Below are positions 11,618 through 23,499 of a DNA stretch of 64,000 nt, piece by piece. The stretch lies in NCBI GenBank assembly GCA_963995505.1, contig OZ023189.1:3919155-3983154 (forward strand). The letters run 5' to 3'. The notes under the pieces were generated by a model. The model ran no database searches and was not told where the DNA came from. It saw only the letters and a program-made list of their open reading frames with translations. Each line of letters begins with the position of its first letter. Within the stretch, counting starts at the first letter, position 1. Made by a program: the position numbers and the translations under genes. This DNA is from Hypericum androsaemum. Taxonomy: Eukaryota > Streptophyta > Magnoliopsida > Malpighiales > Hypericaceae.

Positions 11618-11863
11618 AGGATAAATTATTGTAGCACCCCTCTTGTTTGACTTAATCGATAATTTAGTCTCTCTAGTTTTGAAAAACATTCTGACCTCGG
11701 GCTTAAAAACATGCTTGTTTGAAAAACATTCTTGTTTGAAAAACATTTTGAAAAACATTTTGACTTAATCCCTCTTCTTTGATTTTATTATCTTTGGGGT
11801 CCCTCGCTGATGTCATCCGCTCTTTTTTCATTTTTTTCACTGAAATGACCAAAATACCCTTGT
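11618..11863. mobile_element. Solitary Mutator-like terminal repeat fragment
   Basis: Starts AGGATAAATTATTGTAGCAC and runs through CTTGTTTGACTTAATCGA to ACCAAAATACCCTT, closely matching the terminal inverted repeats of the complete element at 16323-17867. An internal stretch (11705-11765) has expanded GTTTGAAAAACATT repeats. No opposite terminus was recognised, so it is a decayed or single-ended copy. Confidence 0.7.
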
Positions 11864-12954
11864 CCGGCCAACACATCCCTTCCCTCCCAATTTTTCGTGC
11901 TTGCCGACGGTGACCCAACAATCCCCAAATCGAATTTGTTGAGTCCGGCGATGATAGTGACGAGGACGCCGTCCATGACAAGGACCTCGGGCTGCATAAC
12001 CTCCAACGAAAACATACATCGTCGTCAGGCCTGGGATTTTGTCTAGCTAAAGCCGCCGTCGTCGGGCCTGGAATTTGGTTGAGCTGAAGGCCGCCGCCGT
12101 CGGGAGCCATAAATATAGACACTGTCATTTCGATTTCTGGTGCTATGAGCTTTGAAAATAGACGTCGTCGTCGGGCCTAGGATTTTGTAAAAAATTCTTA
12201 GGTCACAACGTTTGCATAACGTGATATAACTTTATGTATCATATAACAAAAAATCTTTGTGCTAAGTTTAGGTCACAACGTTTGCATAAAGTGATATTTT
12301 TACTAAATATATATAATTTAGGCATTTGAAAATATTTTAAGAAAATAGTTTGTGATAGACTTGTTTGATAAGTTTTACATCATTCTTCATCTCTGGAGCA
12401 GTATTGAAATGGACCTAGTAATTGTCGTCCTGTTTTAATAAAAATATCGTTTGAATAAAGCTTAATGTCAAAATTTATAATTTATTGACTTGTTTGGTCG
12501 CTTAAATATTGACAATATAATTTTCCGTGAATATGTATCTAGTGAAAAAAATTCTTTTTTAATCAAAACTAAAAAAGAAATTTCTCATGTGATAACCTCT
12601 TTAAATAATATTAGAGGGGCATAATGTAACTTGAAATACTTGCACTTTGATTATTTTGTGGCAACTGATTTACAATATTTCAATAAATTATACCTCCATA
12701 TATAAGAACTAAGGGATAACTTCACTTTGTACCCTTATGGTTTGACCATTTTTTACTTAACTACATGTAGTTTCACTTTTGTCACTTAGGTGGTGAAAAT
12801 TTCGAAATTTGACACTTCCATTGACAAACTCTTAACCATAATTAATTTTGTCCCAGTTGACATTTACAAAGGTTATATATGTCAGCAGCACATTATATTT
12901 CTCTATCTTAGGTGGTGCTGGCGTAGATAAGTTAAAAAATTAAATTAAGGCCTA
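11864..12954. other. Intergenic AT-rich sequence with small direct repeats
   Basis: No gene supported. 11870-12190 is GC-rich with repeated GTCGTCGGGCCTGGGATTTT segments and may be cargo of a decayed Mutator-like element. Two copies of TTAGGTCACAACGTTTGCAT occur 68 bases apart near 12200 and 12268. 12715-12900 resembles widespread plant transposon-terminal sequence (CTTCACTTTGTACCCTTATG). Confidence 0.5.
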
Positions 12955-13340
12955 AGACCACCTGCAGCAACGATTTGCTGCATCGCGCGGACAAACAACA
13001 ATGAGGTGGAAAATGGGTTGAGCAGCCGCGCGTTGGAGCCTGACAGCTCTGTGCTCACGCGCAGCCCAAGCTGCCTTGTCAGTTTTTTTTCTCTTATATA
13101 TCTATTTAGTTCTACTTGGCATAATATTATTCGTAAAAATAGATTTTTTCGGATAACATTTTCGTGGTTATCTAAACTGACCTTATCTTTAGCAAAACTA
13201 AAAAAAATAAAAATTATTATTTTTCAAATCTCTATAAATAGAGTCCAATGTTAAAATATTTTCATACACCATCTAAAATTCTCTCTTCTTTCACTACATA
13301 ATCTCTTCTTTTAAATTTACTCTGTAATATTTTTTCTACT

Positions 13341-13661
13341 ATGGATCCAACTGATCATAATTCTCCAAATTATAATCTATTCGGATCTTATAATCCTTCA
13401 GCTTATCAAAATTATGGAGAGTATCCAGACTCTCAACATTTTTATAACTCTCAATTGCCGCCAAATCTTTTCCAAATTCTATTTTTCCAATACCAACCCC
13501 CACAAAATATTCCAAGGCATTTGTCCTTCGATAGGGCTAGCGAGGAAAAAACTAAAAAGTCTGCACCAAGTAGTTGGGATGTGAAAGAAGACATTGCTAT
13601 GGTCCCGAGTGAGTGCACAATACCATGTCTCTCAAGCAGAAAACCCGGAAGCTATCCATAA
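13341..13661 (+). pseudogene. Truncated ORF1-like protein of a plant DNA transposon (Myb/SANT type)
   Basis: Begins MDPTDHNSPNYNLFGSYNPS, rich in Asn, Tyr, Pro and Gln, followed by KSAPSSWDVKEDIAM, which resembles the start of the Myb/SANT-like domain (W..EED) of PIF/Harbinger ORF1 proteins, often named glutathione S-transferase T3-like in plant annotations. The reading frame then loses the family pattern and stops at residue 106, so most of the domain is absent. The start codon follows a TATA-like CTATAAATA at 13231 and a 5' untranslated stretch. It is not expected to be functional. Confidence 0.45.
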
Positions 13662-13734
13662 AAGAAACATGCCTTCAATAAAAGGTCGTTATAAATAACT
13701 TTATCTTTAAATCTGATGGTCAATAACCTATTAG

Positions 13735-13875
13735 GTGATATTGGTTTGTATGTGAAGTGATATTGGTTTGCATGTGAAGTGATATTGGTTTACAAGATGC
13801 TGATTTACATATGAAGCGATATTGATTTGCATGTGAAGTGATATTGGTTTGCATGTATAGTGATATTAATTTGAG
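13735..13875 (+). repeat. About 21-bp minisatellite (GTGATATTGGTTTGCATGTG)
   Basis: About six imperfect copies of a 20-22 bp unit. The flank before it (ATCTGATGGTCAATAACCTA) is conserved too. The same array with the same flank occurs inverted at 24075-24235, so both are internal repeats of one dispersed element, possibly a Helitron or Mutator-like element. Confidence 0.85.
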
Positions 13876-14489
13876 TTAGTCCCCATAATTGGGGACTAGC
13901 CCAGTCCCCAACAAATCCACCCCGCTTTTACCAACCAGTCCACTTCAAGCAAAGTTCGATCCACGAAAAGAAAATCCATACATTAATCACTGTCTCATTA
14001 TTAAAAGAGCAATCAATATTTAGAAATATTACCAAAAACAGAAATGAAATGTTAATTTCTAGGGAGCAAGTCCATAAAATACTGTTCTTCTCAATTCCAG
14101 CTCAAAAATGTAGGCTCGGATTTTTATATTGAAAAATAGTACTTTCAGATTAGTTCTATACTCTCTTGTTCTCAAATTTTCCCACTTAAGAATCACACAT
14201 AAATACATACATACATACATGTTGTATTTTTTTCCAAAAAAAATAGTAGTTCGTCGCCGTATAACAAATATCTCAACAAAATTATAAATTCACCAAAAGA
14301 TCTTTGGCGGTGGCATTGGATCAGCTAAGCCCACGGGCTGCTCTCTTTTTTCTTCGTTTCCAACGAATTTCGAGGCACCAAATAAATATATACGCCCAAT
14401 TGTCGCATCAAATCAATCAATCAATCTCTTCACCCTAGAAAACATTCAATCTCTTATGTTCACGTCAACGCCTTTTCGCCTTCTCTATG
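13876..14489. other. Intergenic sequence, no gene recognised
   Basis: AT-rich, with a short palindromic block around TCCCCATAATTGGGGACTAG (13879-13899) and a CATA microsatellite near 14205. No coding potential is apparent. Confidence 0.5.
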
Positions 14490-16110
14490 TCAAGTGTTTT
14501 TTTCGTGAGGGGTCTAAATTTCTGACATTTTTCTTAATGGAGTTCTCAGAGAATATTTTTTTTTTCTGGGGGTTCAATCCAGAACATTTATGTTTGTAAG
14601 AAAATACTAGAAATGAAGCATTTTTTGCCTAACCATGCCTAATTTGTAGCATTTTCTTGCTGTTCTTTGCTCGGCTGAAATTGACTTGCAAAATTTAAGA
14701 AATTTTTTTTGGGAAAGAAAACGTTCATATTTGCGCGTTTTCTTGCACGGCCACATTATTGAATTAAGATTATCTGCATCAGTGACCCTGCTACTCAAAG
14801 TCACTGAATAAATAATTAATTTCTCTCTCATCCAAACCCAACCCGATTATATATTTTTCTAACCATATCAGCAACCCAGGGTCACGGAATAAATAATTAA
14901 TTTCTCTCTCATCCACATATTATCTACTATCATTTTTTGTTTATATAAAAATTATAATTAATTTATGAAAATGATTATTTGTAATTATAACAAGAAAAAA
15001 TAAAATTATTTATGATTATTTTTATTTATAGAGATTTGAAAAATATGAATTTGCATATTATTTATTTTTAATTTTGTTAAAAGATAACTTCAATTTTTAT
15101 AACCACACGAATAATATCCAAAAAATCTATTTATACGAATAACATTGTGCCAAGTGTAACTAAATAGATAGAAAAAATATTAATTTAATAATGGAGGGCG
15201 AGGGCAAGGTGACAAAGTCACCACTCAGCCCTGGGCCATAGCCCCGCTCTCCCCCCATTAACTTTTCTCTTTTTTTTAATAAATTGTTTTCCACATCAGC
15301 TTGCCCCCGGGTACAAAGGGCGCTGGTGCGCCTAGCCTAATCACTGCGCATGGAGCCGTGTATCTTTAAAAATAACGGAGTGGCCCCAAACTCTCCTCAA
15401 AGTCTATACTCTGGAATTAAGGTCCCCAATAGCAGCCAATCCTGCAGAAAAAAACCAATAACCAAAATTTAGATGAGAAGTAAAAAAAATAAACAAAGGA
15501 AGCTAATTAATAATTTTTAAAATATTATTTTAACTTAAAAAATATCTCTAATTTTTTTAGCGTAATATATCTCTAATTCGAGCCCATAAAAAATGTAATA
15601 TAGTTAAATATTGTTTGAGATTAAGTGTCGGAATACTGAGAATAAATCCAAAAAAATAATTTATCTTTTTTTGTGTCTTCATTACTATCTGATGTACTTC
15701 TCAAATTGAGTTTAATTGATGTGTTAATTGGGCCCGAAAAAAGCACAGAGGCACGCTAATTTTTTGCCTTGCCGCGTGAAATGACGTGTTTTTCATTTAG
15801 GCAAAATTTTGGAAAAAAACACGTAGGATAAAGTGTTTCAATCTTTTCTGGTTGGGGGTAATTTGCCAGAACACGCACAAATTCAAGCGTTTTCGTGCAA
15901 TTGTAATTTTTTTAATTTCGCTGAGAACAAAACCAAGAAAACTCTGCAAATTGGGCGTGGCTAGGCAGAAAATGCTTCATTTCTAGCATTTTCTTGCAAA
16001 TAAAAATGCTCGGAGCGTTTTTAAATTGAATCCGAGACATGGAAAATATTTTCCGAAAATTCCATTCAGGAAAATATCAAAAATTTGGACCCCCTCGAAA
16101 AAAAGACTCC
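14490..16110. mobile_element. Long-terminal-inverted-repeat element (Mutator-like), decayed
   Basis: 14490-14745 and 15855-16110 are imperfect inverted repeats of about 255 bp; both contain AGAAATGAAGCATTTT, TGCCTA and GTTTTCTTGC on opposite strands. The 1.1 kb between carries no transposase. It includes the right-hand terminus of the Harbinger-like element (15030-15345), so the two inverted-repeat systems interlock rather than nest. A direct repeat of GAATAAATAATTAATTTCTC lies at 14806 and 14887. Confidence 0.6.
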
Positions 16111-16322
16111 TCTATATCTCTCTCTCTCTCTTCCCCCAACTGACTTGATTTTGATCCCTTACCAAAACAAGGAAATCCTCCTATTGTATCCCGACAGTAA
16201 CGAAGCTCATATTTTAAGGTGGAATTTTGAAATTCAACTTCTCTACAAGGTAACTTCCTTGGGAACACCGTCTAATAGCAATAACCCGATCAAAAAGAGA
16301 AGAAAATCTTCAATAAATAAAA

Positions 16323-17867
16323 GGGTAAATTATTGTAGTACTCCTCTTGTTTGACAACGATTTAATGTCTGTAGTTTTGAAAAATATTATAACATCTCCT
16401 TTTTTATTTTATTATATTTTCGGGTTCCTGTCGCCGAAATATTCAATTTTCTCTGGTAAAAATCTACTTGAAAAGACCAAAATACACCTCCTACTAAAAA
16501 ACAAAAAAAAATCTCTTTCCTTCTTCCTCCCCCACTTCATCTTCTTTCTACAACCTTCAATCAAAACAAAAACTAAAATTTTAATAAGAATCATAACTAA
16601 TTAAAAAAATCAAAACTAATTATCACACGATGTTTTGGGTCGTTCCAATGCCCCTGTCTCTGTCATCTCTCTCTCCTTCCAAAATTTTCCAATTCCAATG
16701 GACTACTCTCCTTTCAACTCATCCATGTCTTCTTTTATATTGCCATATCCTTTCTGGGTTGGCTCGTCTGCATGCAATTTTTTTTAGAGGCAAAAAAACA
16801 CTTTATTAATTTCTATGAGTTACATCAGAAAAAATACACGAAAAGGTCCAGCAAGAAACTAAAGCAAACACTAGACTCCTTACCCAACGCTAAACCAAAG
16901 GCTAGTTACGAGTAGTAATAGCCAGAGACAAGAGTGGCAACAAAAATTACAGCCAGAAGACCAAACCAGAGAAACTATGCTGCAGGTGAAGCAAAACCAG
17001 AAGAAGTCCTGAAACAGACCAGGCGGCAACGATTTCAGTTTAGCAGCTGTGGGCTCCTCTAATCGGCGTCGGAGTGGTGGCTCTCCCCTGCCTCCGTGTC
17101 GCCGTGAGGGGTCTGGGCCACCGCGACATTCTTTTCTCCGTCCTTATGAGTGAACGACATGGAGGTCGGTCAAGCTTCGGGCTTTTAGTTCAAGCGAGGT
17201 CGACAGAGGCTGGGGTGTGGTCGGGACGGCCAGGTGGGAGCGGTCCAGACTGGGTGAACAATCTGGAGCTCGGTCGGGCTTCGGGCTTTTAGTTCCGGTC
17301 AAAAGCGAGGTCCACAGAGGAAGGATCTGTGTAGATGGAGAAAGATCTTGAATTGACTCTAGCCCAGATCGCGAAATTGAAGGCCGAGATCGAGTACGAG
17401 AGGAAGGCGAGGAGGAAGTGGGAGACAATGTACCAGAGATTGGCTAAGGAGCTGGCAGAGGAGAGGAAGGGGAGGGTGGCGCTTGAAAGGGTATGTGAAG
17501 ATCTGGCAAAGGAAATCGAGGAGGAGAAGTTGATTGAATTGGAGGGGAACGATAAACATGGAGAAAGTTTGAAGTTTTCAAGTTGTGGTGTTTGGCTGAA
17601 CTTTCAAATTTTTGTTTTTTGTTTTTTTGGAGGTGAAAGGAAGAAGATGAAGAGGAAGAAGAAATAGAGTTTTTTTATTTTTTTAAGTAGGAGGGACATT
17701 TTCATGTTTTCAAGTGGTCCTTCGCCGAAGAAAATTGAATATTTCGATGCCAGGGACTCTAAAGTATAATAAAATCAAAAATAGAAGATGTCAAAATATT
17801 TTTTAAAACTAAAAAGACTAAATCGTCGATTAAGTCAAACAAAAAAGGTGGTACAGCAATTTGCCCT
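16323..17867. mobile_element. Complete Mutator-like (Pack-MULE type) element with 9-bp TSD
   Basis: Terminal inverted repeats of about 170-180 bp begin GGGTAAATTATTGTAGTAC on the left and, read inward on the opposite strand, GGGCAAATTGCTGTACCAC on the right. They are bounded by a perfect 9-bp target-site duplication TAAATAAAA (16314-16322 and 17868-17876), the size expected for Mutator elements. The 1,545-bp element encodes no transposase. Its interior carries a coding fragment (17335-17667) resembling a plant coiled-coil gene plus GC-rich sequence with a duplicated block around GCTTCGGGCTTTTAGTTC (17172 and 17278), which marks it as a gene-fragment-carrying element. Confidence 0.9.
17335..17667 (+). 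pseudogene. Captured coiled-coil gene fragment (USO1-like plant protein)
   Basis: Starts MEKDLELTLAQIAKLKAEIE and continues through RKARRKWETMYQRLAKEL, RVALERVCEDLAKEIEEEK. The heptad pattern and the ERK-R, LAKELAEER and VCEDLAKEIEE blocks match the central coiled coil of plant intracellular-transport USO1-like proteins, which are normally several hundred residues long. Only about 65 residues of that pattern are present. After residue 75 the frame runs into hydrophobic, unrelated sequence and stops at 17667. Lying between Mutator termini, it was probably captured from a genomic gene; whether it is expressed is unknown. Confidence 0.6.
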
Positions 17868-17876
17868 AAATAAAAT

Positions 17877-18176
17877 ACCCTTTTCTTCTCCACTTTAGTC
17901 CTCCCCAAATACTCCAAAATTCTCCTCTTCTAAGAGTAAGTCGAAGAGGCGGGAAAAAGCCAACAGACATCCTTCGTTTAAAGACTGGTTTTTTTAATTC
18001 TTAAAGACCTTCCACCATTACCTTCCACTGCAAGCAACGGCCGCCATTGTCCTTCCATTACAACTTAATAAGTCCAAAAAACAGTATGATCATGTCGCTA
18101 GATCACTAGTCTTCCACTGTTTGTTGAAAGTTAACATTTTTATTTTATTTTTTGTAGGTAACATAAAATAGTTTGG
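17877..18176. promoter_or_regulatory. Upstream region of helicase copy 2
   Basis: About 300 bp between the Mutator-like element and the first ATG of copy 2. No clear TATA box is seen. A pyrimidine-rich TTTTATTTTTTGTAG lies 20 bp before the ATG. The Mutator-like insertion has replaced whatever lay further upstream. Confidence 0.4.
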
Positions 18177-21100
18177 ATGGCCTTGTGTGTGTACAAGGAG
18201 AAGGAGAAAGTGGCTGAGGAGGAGGATAAAGGGTTAGTTGACATAGTCTTGTGTCGGTCTTTCCAGGATGTCCTCAACAATGACCTATACAAGGGCAAGG
18301 TATGCCCTTTAACTTTGTGATTTATGTCTCTGAATTCCCACATTTTCTAACTGGAGGAAAATATAAGGTTCAAGCACCATATCGGGTTCTATCCTTTCGT
18401 AGCTCTGCATTTACAAGACTCGAACTTGGAAACTCTCTTCAAGAACCAAAAAATATATCAACCAATTCTTGTTGGTGTCAATTTTTAGGTCTCTTCATGA
18501 GGCATCCAGGTGATAGCTATTCTACATTTCCATCACCTGCAATGTGATATACTTAACCTCATCTGAAGCTGAAACTTCTTGGTCCATTAACAGGTACAGA
18601 AGATACCCGAGACTTTCACGTCAAAGGCACACTACCGGGACTCTTTCGTTCCAGCACTTATGGAGGAGACACGGGCTGATTTGGCGTCAAGTATGGATAC
18701 TTTGTCTCGTGCACAATTCTCTCAAGTAATTTATGTAGAGGAGCACAAAGGTTTTAACCCTCCAAAGAATTTGCTTTACAAAATTACATTGAAGCGAACT
18801 AGTGAAATGCATAGCAATGGAGAACTTTATGAACCTGAGCATGGAGACTTTATTGCTCTGACGAATGTTAAACCAAAGTTTATTGATGATTTGAACCGTC
18901 CAAAGCGACCTTATCTTATTGGCCTTGTGGAGGGAGTTAGAATGGATGAAGTCGTTAAAGACTACGAACTAACAATCCTATCCTCAAAGACTGTTGATGT
19001 TGGTCTATATCCCGGGAAGAAAAGTAAAAAAGTTATGTATAGAGAAAAGCAGGCAGACACACTTTTCGCTGTGAAACTGACCAATCTTACAACAATATAT
19101 TCGGATATGGAATGCATTGGCTCCTAAACCAGGTGGGATCGGAATGGACATTATAAATAAGGTGATACAAAATGACCCCACTGTAAGTACTTCATTCCAT
19201 ATTTGTTTTTACCCTTATCATCTTTGGTATTGCTCCATCGAGTTCACTTACTTGTCGTCTTTGATACTCATAGGATCCTGATGATTGTGCTCTATGTTCT
19301 TCTGGAGCGGCTGCCGAAATTCCCTCTTCTCTGTAAAGGGACATTGCCTCTTTACGTCTAAATAAATCACAAGAAGCTGCAGTTATGAGCTGTATTGCAA
19401 AAAGCTGCTGCTCTCATCAAAGTTCCGTCAAATTGATTTGGGGTCCCCCAGGAACTGGGAAAACAAAGACAGTAGCTTGTTTGTTGCACTCATTGTTAAA
19501 AATGAAGTGCAAAACGATGACATGTGCTCCAACTAACATTGCAGTGGTTGAAGTTGCCGCTCGAGTCTTGAAAATCGTTGCTCATTCTCTTGAACATGAA
19601 TCGTACGGGATTGGAGATATACTTCTGTTTGGAAATCCAAAGCGGATGAAAGTTAATGAAGAAAGTGACCTTCTTGATATATTCCTTCAGCATCGTGTGG
19701 ACATGCTTAAAAATTGTTTGGTTGCAGCTACTGGTTGGAATGCAAGTCTGGCCTCCATGATATGCTTGCTTGAGGACCCTGAAAAGCTGTACGATGTATA
19801 CTTGACGGAAAACACATTTGAAAGTGATGAAAGTGATAGAGAAGAGGAGCATAACAATGGTAATGGAAAGAACGTGGTGGATAAGTGCACAAGCCGGAAC
19901 GTGAAGAATATCTGAATGGAAAAAAATACCAAAGAATGATAAACAGAAGACAAAAAGCTCTCCAGAGTACAAAAAGCATTCGCGAGGGAAAAACGGAGAT
20001 AGTCCTTCCAACCGCAACAAAGGACCAGAAGCAGAGGACAAGAAAGAAGGTAGACAATGGACATTTGAGGATTTCTTTAAGAAGCGTTTCAAGTCCTTTG
20101 GAGATCAGTTGAAGTGTTGCATCGTACATTTTTGTACGCATTTGCCAACTTCGTTTCTTTCTTTGAGAGCAGCAGAGAATATGATTGAAACTCATAATCT
20201 GCTGAATTCTTATTGGATGCTGTTGAGCAACATAAATGAGGGTGAAGGGTTCGGCCGTGTCCTCAAGGGAGTAAGAAGTAGAGCACATAAATCTTCAATG
20301 CTGGATGATCGCTTCCTCAAAAAATTCAGATTGGATCAAATGATGAATACTCGATCAGAATGTTTTGCTTGGCAAATGCTTGTCTGCTTTTCTATACTGC
20401 ATCAGGCTCTGCAAAACTGCAAATGGTTAATATGAAGCGGACAGTGCAAATGTTAGTCATTGATGAAGCTGCTCAGCTTAAAGAATGTGAATCCTCGATC
20501 CCTCTGCAGCTATCTGGTCTTTGTCATGCCATTCTTATTGGGGACGAAAGACAACTACCAGCGATGGTGATGAGCAAGGTTTGAGCTTGTAACTCCTTAT
20601 TATTCATTTTTCTCGCCTCAACCATTTCCTTTCTTATGATAGTGTATGAAATTCTCATTAGATTTCAAAGGAGGCTCAATTTGGTCGGAGTTTGTTCGAA
20701 AGGTTGGAGAAGTTGGGCTGGAAGAAGCACTTGCTTAATATACAGTACAGAATGCATCCATCAATAAGCCTTTTCCCTAACAGGATGTTCTACAGCAAGC
20801 AAATTTTGGATGCTCCGAACGTCAAAGAAGCAAGTTACCGGAGGCGGTTTCTTGAAGAAAATATGTTTGGATCTTACTCATTTATAAACATTGGTCATGG
20901 ATAAGAGGAACTTCGTTGGAAGAGTAGGAGAAACATGGTTGAAGTTGCTGTCATCGATGACATTGTTGAAAGGCTTCGTGAAGGTACGACATTATTTCTT
21001 TGTATGCTTTTGCATATAAAGCTTAGGTGATAGGGAACATTCTTTTGTTTTCCATGCAGAAATCATTGGCTCCGAACAGAAGCTAAGGATAGGTGTCATA

Positions 21101-22804
21101 TCACCATACAAGGCTCAGGTCAAGGCAATTGAAGAAAGAATTGGAAAATATAGTTCAGATCCTGGTGGTGATTTCTCAGTGAATGTTCGTTCTGTGGATG
21201 GTTTCCAAGGTGGTGAGGAGGATATCATAATTATTTCCACTGTTAGATGCAACAGGGCTGGAATTGTGGGATTTCTTTCAAATGAACAAAGGACAAATGT
21301 AGCACTAACACGTGCAAGGTAATATCACCTCAAGAATTCTTTTCTAGCTATTATCCACAATGATTTGTTCAATGTACTAATACTACTTTTGTTCAGACAT
21401 TGTCTGTGGATACTTGGGAATGAACCCACTTTAGCCAGAAGCCGGACAATTTGGAGCAAGTTGGTTGATGATGCCAAGGGACGGAGATGCTACTATAATG
21501 CTGAAGATGACAAGAGATTATCCTGTGCCATTACAGTTTCATTGTTCGAGCTTGGCCTACTAAATTCTGATTCAATATTGTTCCGAGATGCAAGATGGAA
21601 GGTATGTGTAACCAGTGCCAGGATTTTCTTTGGATGATCTTGTTGGCAAGTCCTTTTATTTAAAGGTTAAAGGTCGGGGATAAGCCAATGCTGTAATTTT
21701 TATGCCAACAGCATTTGTGATGCTGGTGCTGCATTATTCTTCAAGTTTTGACTGACAAGTAGAAAAAGCTCAAATAAAATTCCCTGCATCACCACTTTCA
21801 TCAATTTGCAGATCATATTGTGTGATGACTTCCTCAAATCTCTTAAGAAAATGAGGGTCCTTGGCCATCACAAGGGTGCTATTTCCGTGTTGCAAAAGCT
21901 TGCTGATGGTTGGCACCCATCTTGCACAAAAGGATGCTTACCTTCTATTGTCGGACGTTCAGCCTGGTTGTTAGAGCACTGCAGAATCAACGATCATCAA
22001 AGGTTGATTTGGTCTGTCGAAATCCTCAGAGAAGATCTGTATCAAACTCAAGTTATGAGGGTCTGGAACATCTTGCCTCTGAAAGATATGGAAGGGCTTG
22101 CTAAGAATCTTGAAACAATTTTCAGCGAGTATTCAACTGAGAAGATGCAGCTCTGCCTTTTTAGATGCATGGAGAGGTAAGTCATAATACTAATTAGATG
22201 TAAGACTTGCTTGCTGTTGTCGTCGTCGTTGTCGTCAATGAAACAATAAAAATGAATTTTTTTTCCGAACGTCACTGTATCTCCTCAGACTTATGCTGTA
22301 GGTAGAAAGTTTAGCCAACAAGCTTGATTGTCAATATACATTCTACTACATCATTGCTGAACAAGTTTTTTTCATCTTCAACCGCTTCAGGAACTTGGTG
22401 GTTCCAATGCAATGGCCAGAAAACCGACAAGCTGCATGGTGAATCTGATTCCGCAAGATTGTCAAGACAGTTGGCTGCCCTCAGCCTAAATGGCAATAGA
22501 CATAAGTAAGTTGGCATTCTATGCCTTTTTTTTGGCTTTGAGGTCCCACTCTTGTCTCATTACATTGGTTGTAGAAAAGGTTAAGCTGTGATCATAATCT
22601 GTGGCATCTTATTGTCCTCCATAATATTCCAGTTCTTCTGTTACAGAGGCTGATGGTTTTACTCTAATTGTGATCAGAACAAGATGGGATTGGGAACCCA
22701 AATGGAAGAATTGTTCCGGGGCCGACGAGCCAAAGCTTAGAGGATAAATATTGTTTTGGTACCAAGGTTTCCTTGGTGAAATGCTATCAAAGATTTGGTG
22801 TGTG
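18177..22804 (+). pseudogene. SEN1/UPF1-like helicase, copy 2 (pseudogene, all nine exons traceable)
   Basis: Exons matching the complete paralogue: 18177-18299, 18594-19182, 19274-20578, 20662-20983, 21060-21318, 21397-21601, 21812-22176, 22391-22505, 22678-22804. Helicase motifs are still legible: Walker [82 protein letters not shown]. Lesions: a one-base gain in an AT run near 19094, TAA at 19334-19336 in place of a Leu codon, a frame change in the linker near 19900, a deletion near 20310, TAA at 20902-20904 and a frame change in exon 8 near 22435. Exons 4, 5, 6 and 7 keep exactly the lengths of the intact copy (322, 259, 205, 365 nt), so decay is recent. It belongs with copy 5, not copies 1, 3 and 4. 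Truncated products from the 19385-19915 segment are conceivable. Confidence 0.88.
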
Positions 22805-23419
22805 ATCCCAAGTCTTGGCTAAATTCTGCGCTCTTGCTACTTGTTTCCTCGATGCATAATATATAGTTGCAATGATTTATTTTCCCAAGCTCATATTAGA
22901 ATTGGCTCTGTGTCTCTTACATGGCAGGCTATGGATAGCTTGCAAGAAAAAAAAGGCTTATGCAGGGTACAAAGATCTTTTGGGAGTTGCTTTAGAAATT
23001 TATTGCCTGTATTATCTACATGGGGTGAGATATCTAATTTTGTTAAGTTGTTGATTAGTAAAAAATTCGTAGACATTTCAGATTCATGGAGATCAGATGT
23101 CTAAATTAGTCCTCTTTCCTTTCTAAATCTTTTTTCTTATATTTACTTCTATGTTTCGCTTATGCTTCTTTCAATTTTTAAAGAACGGATCTTTGTATAC
23201 TGTGTCAAGGTGGAGATGAGATGAGATGATTGGAGGGCGATAGGATAGCAGACGAGAAGGTGTGAGATAATAGTTTGGTTTTTGATGTTCTTTATTGCTT
23301 CGTTGACCCTAAATTCATTGTTCCACAAACACGTAACAATCTGCTAATTAAACCATGACATTAAAAACTCTTTTAAGTTAACAGTGAAAGAAAGTGAAAG
23401 TTACATACTGATGAAACAT
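22805..23419. other. Downstream flank of helicase copy 2
   Basis: No gene recognised. AT-rich, with a short GATGAGATGAGATGATTGG repeat near 23214. No match to the 3' flanks of copies 1, 3 and 4 was seen, which fits copy 2 being in the other subfamily. Confidence 0.5.
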
Positions 23420-23499
23420 TGAACATTTATGAACTACGTTTATATAACTTCATTACCAGCAACCTATACCGGCCTACTTATGATCGGGTCGGGTCGGGT

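Larger units (their letters stand above)
12955..15345 (+). mobile_element. Possible PIF/Harbinger-like DNA transposon remnant with inverted termini
   Basis: 13099-13235 is inverted relative to 15030-15175: TCTATTTAGTT, ACTTGGCA, TTATTCGTA and TTTTTCAAATCTCTATAAAT all recur on the opposite strand. Fainter similarity extends outward to about 12955 and 15345 (for example GGTGGAAAA near 13005). Just inside the left terminus is an ORF1-like reading frame. No transposase is visible, so this would be a deletion derivative. Superfamily assignment rests on the ORF1 resemblance and is tentative. Confidence 0.45.

Noticed and set aside
19496..20288. Antisense open frames of 125-198 residues opposite helicase copy 2, and similar ones at 62863-63466
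   Set aside because: They mirror the helicase coding strand, are Phe/Ser/Leu-rich as expected for antisense of this sequence, and match no family.
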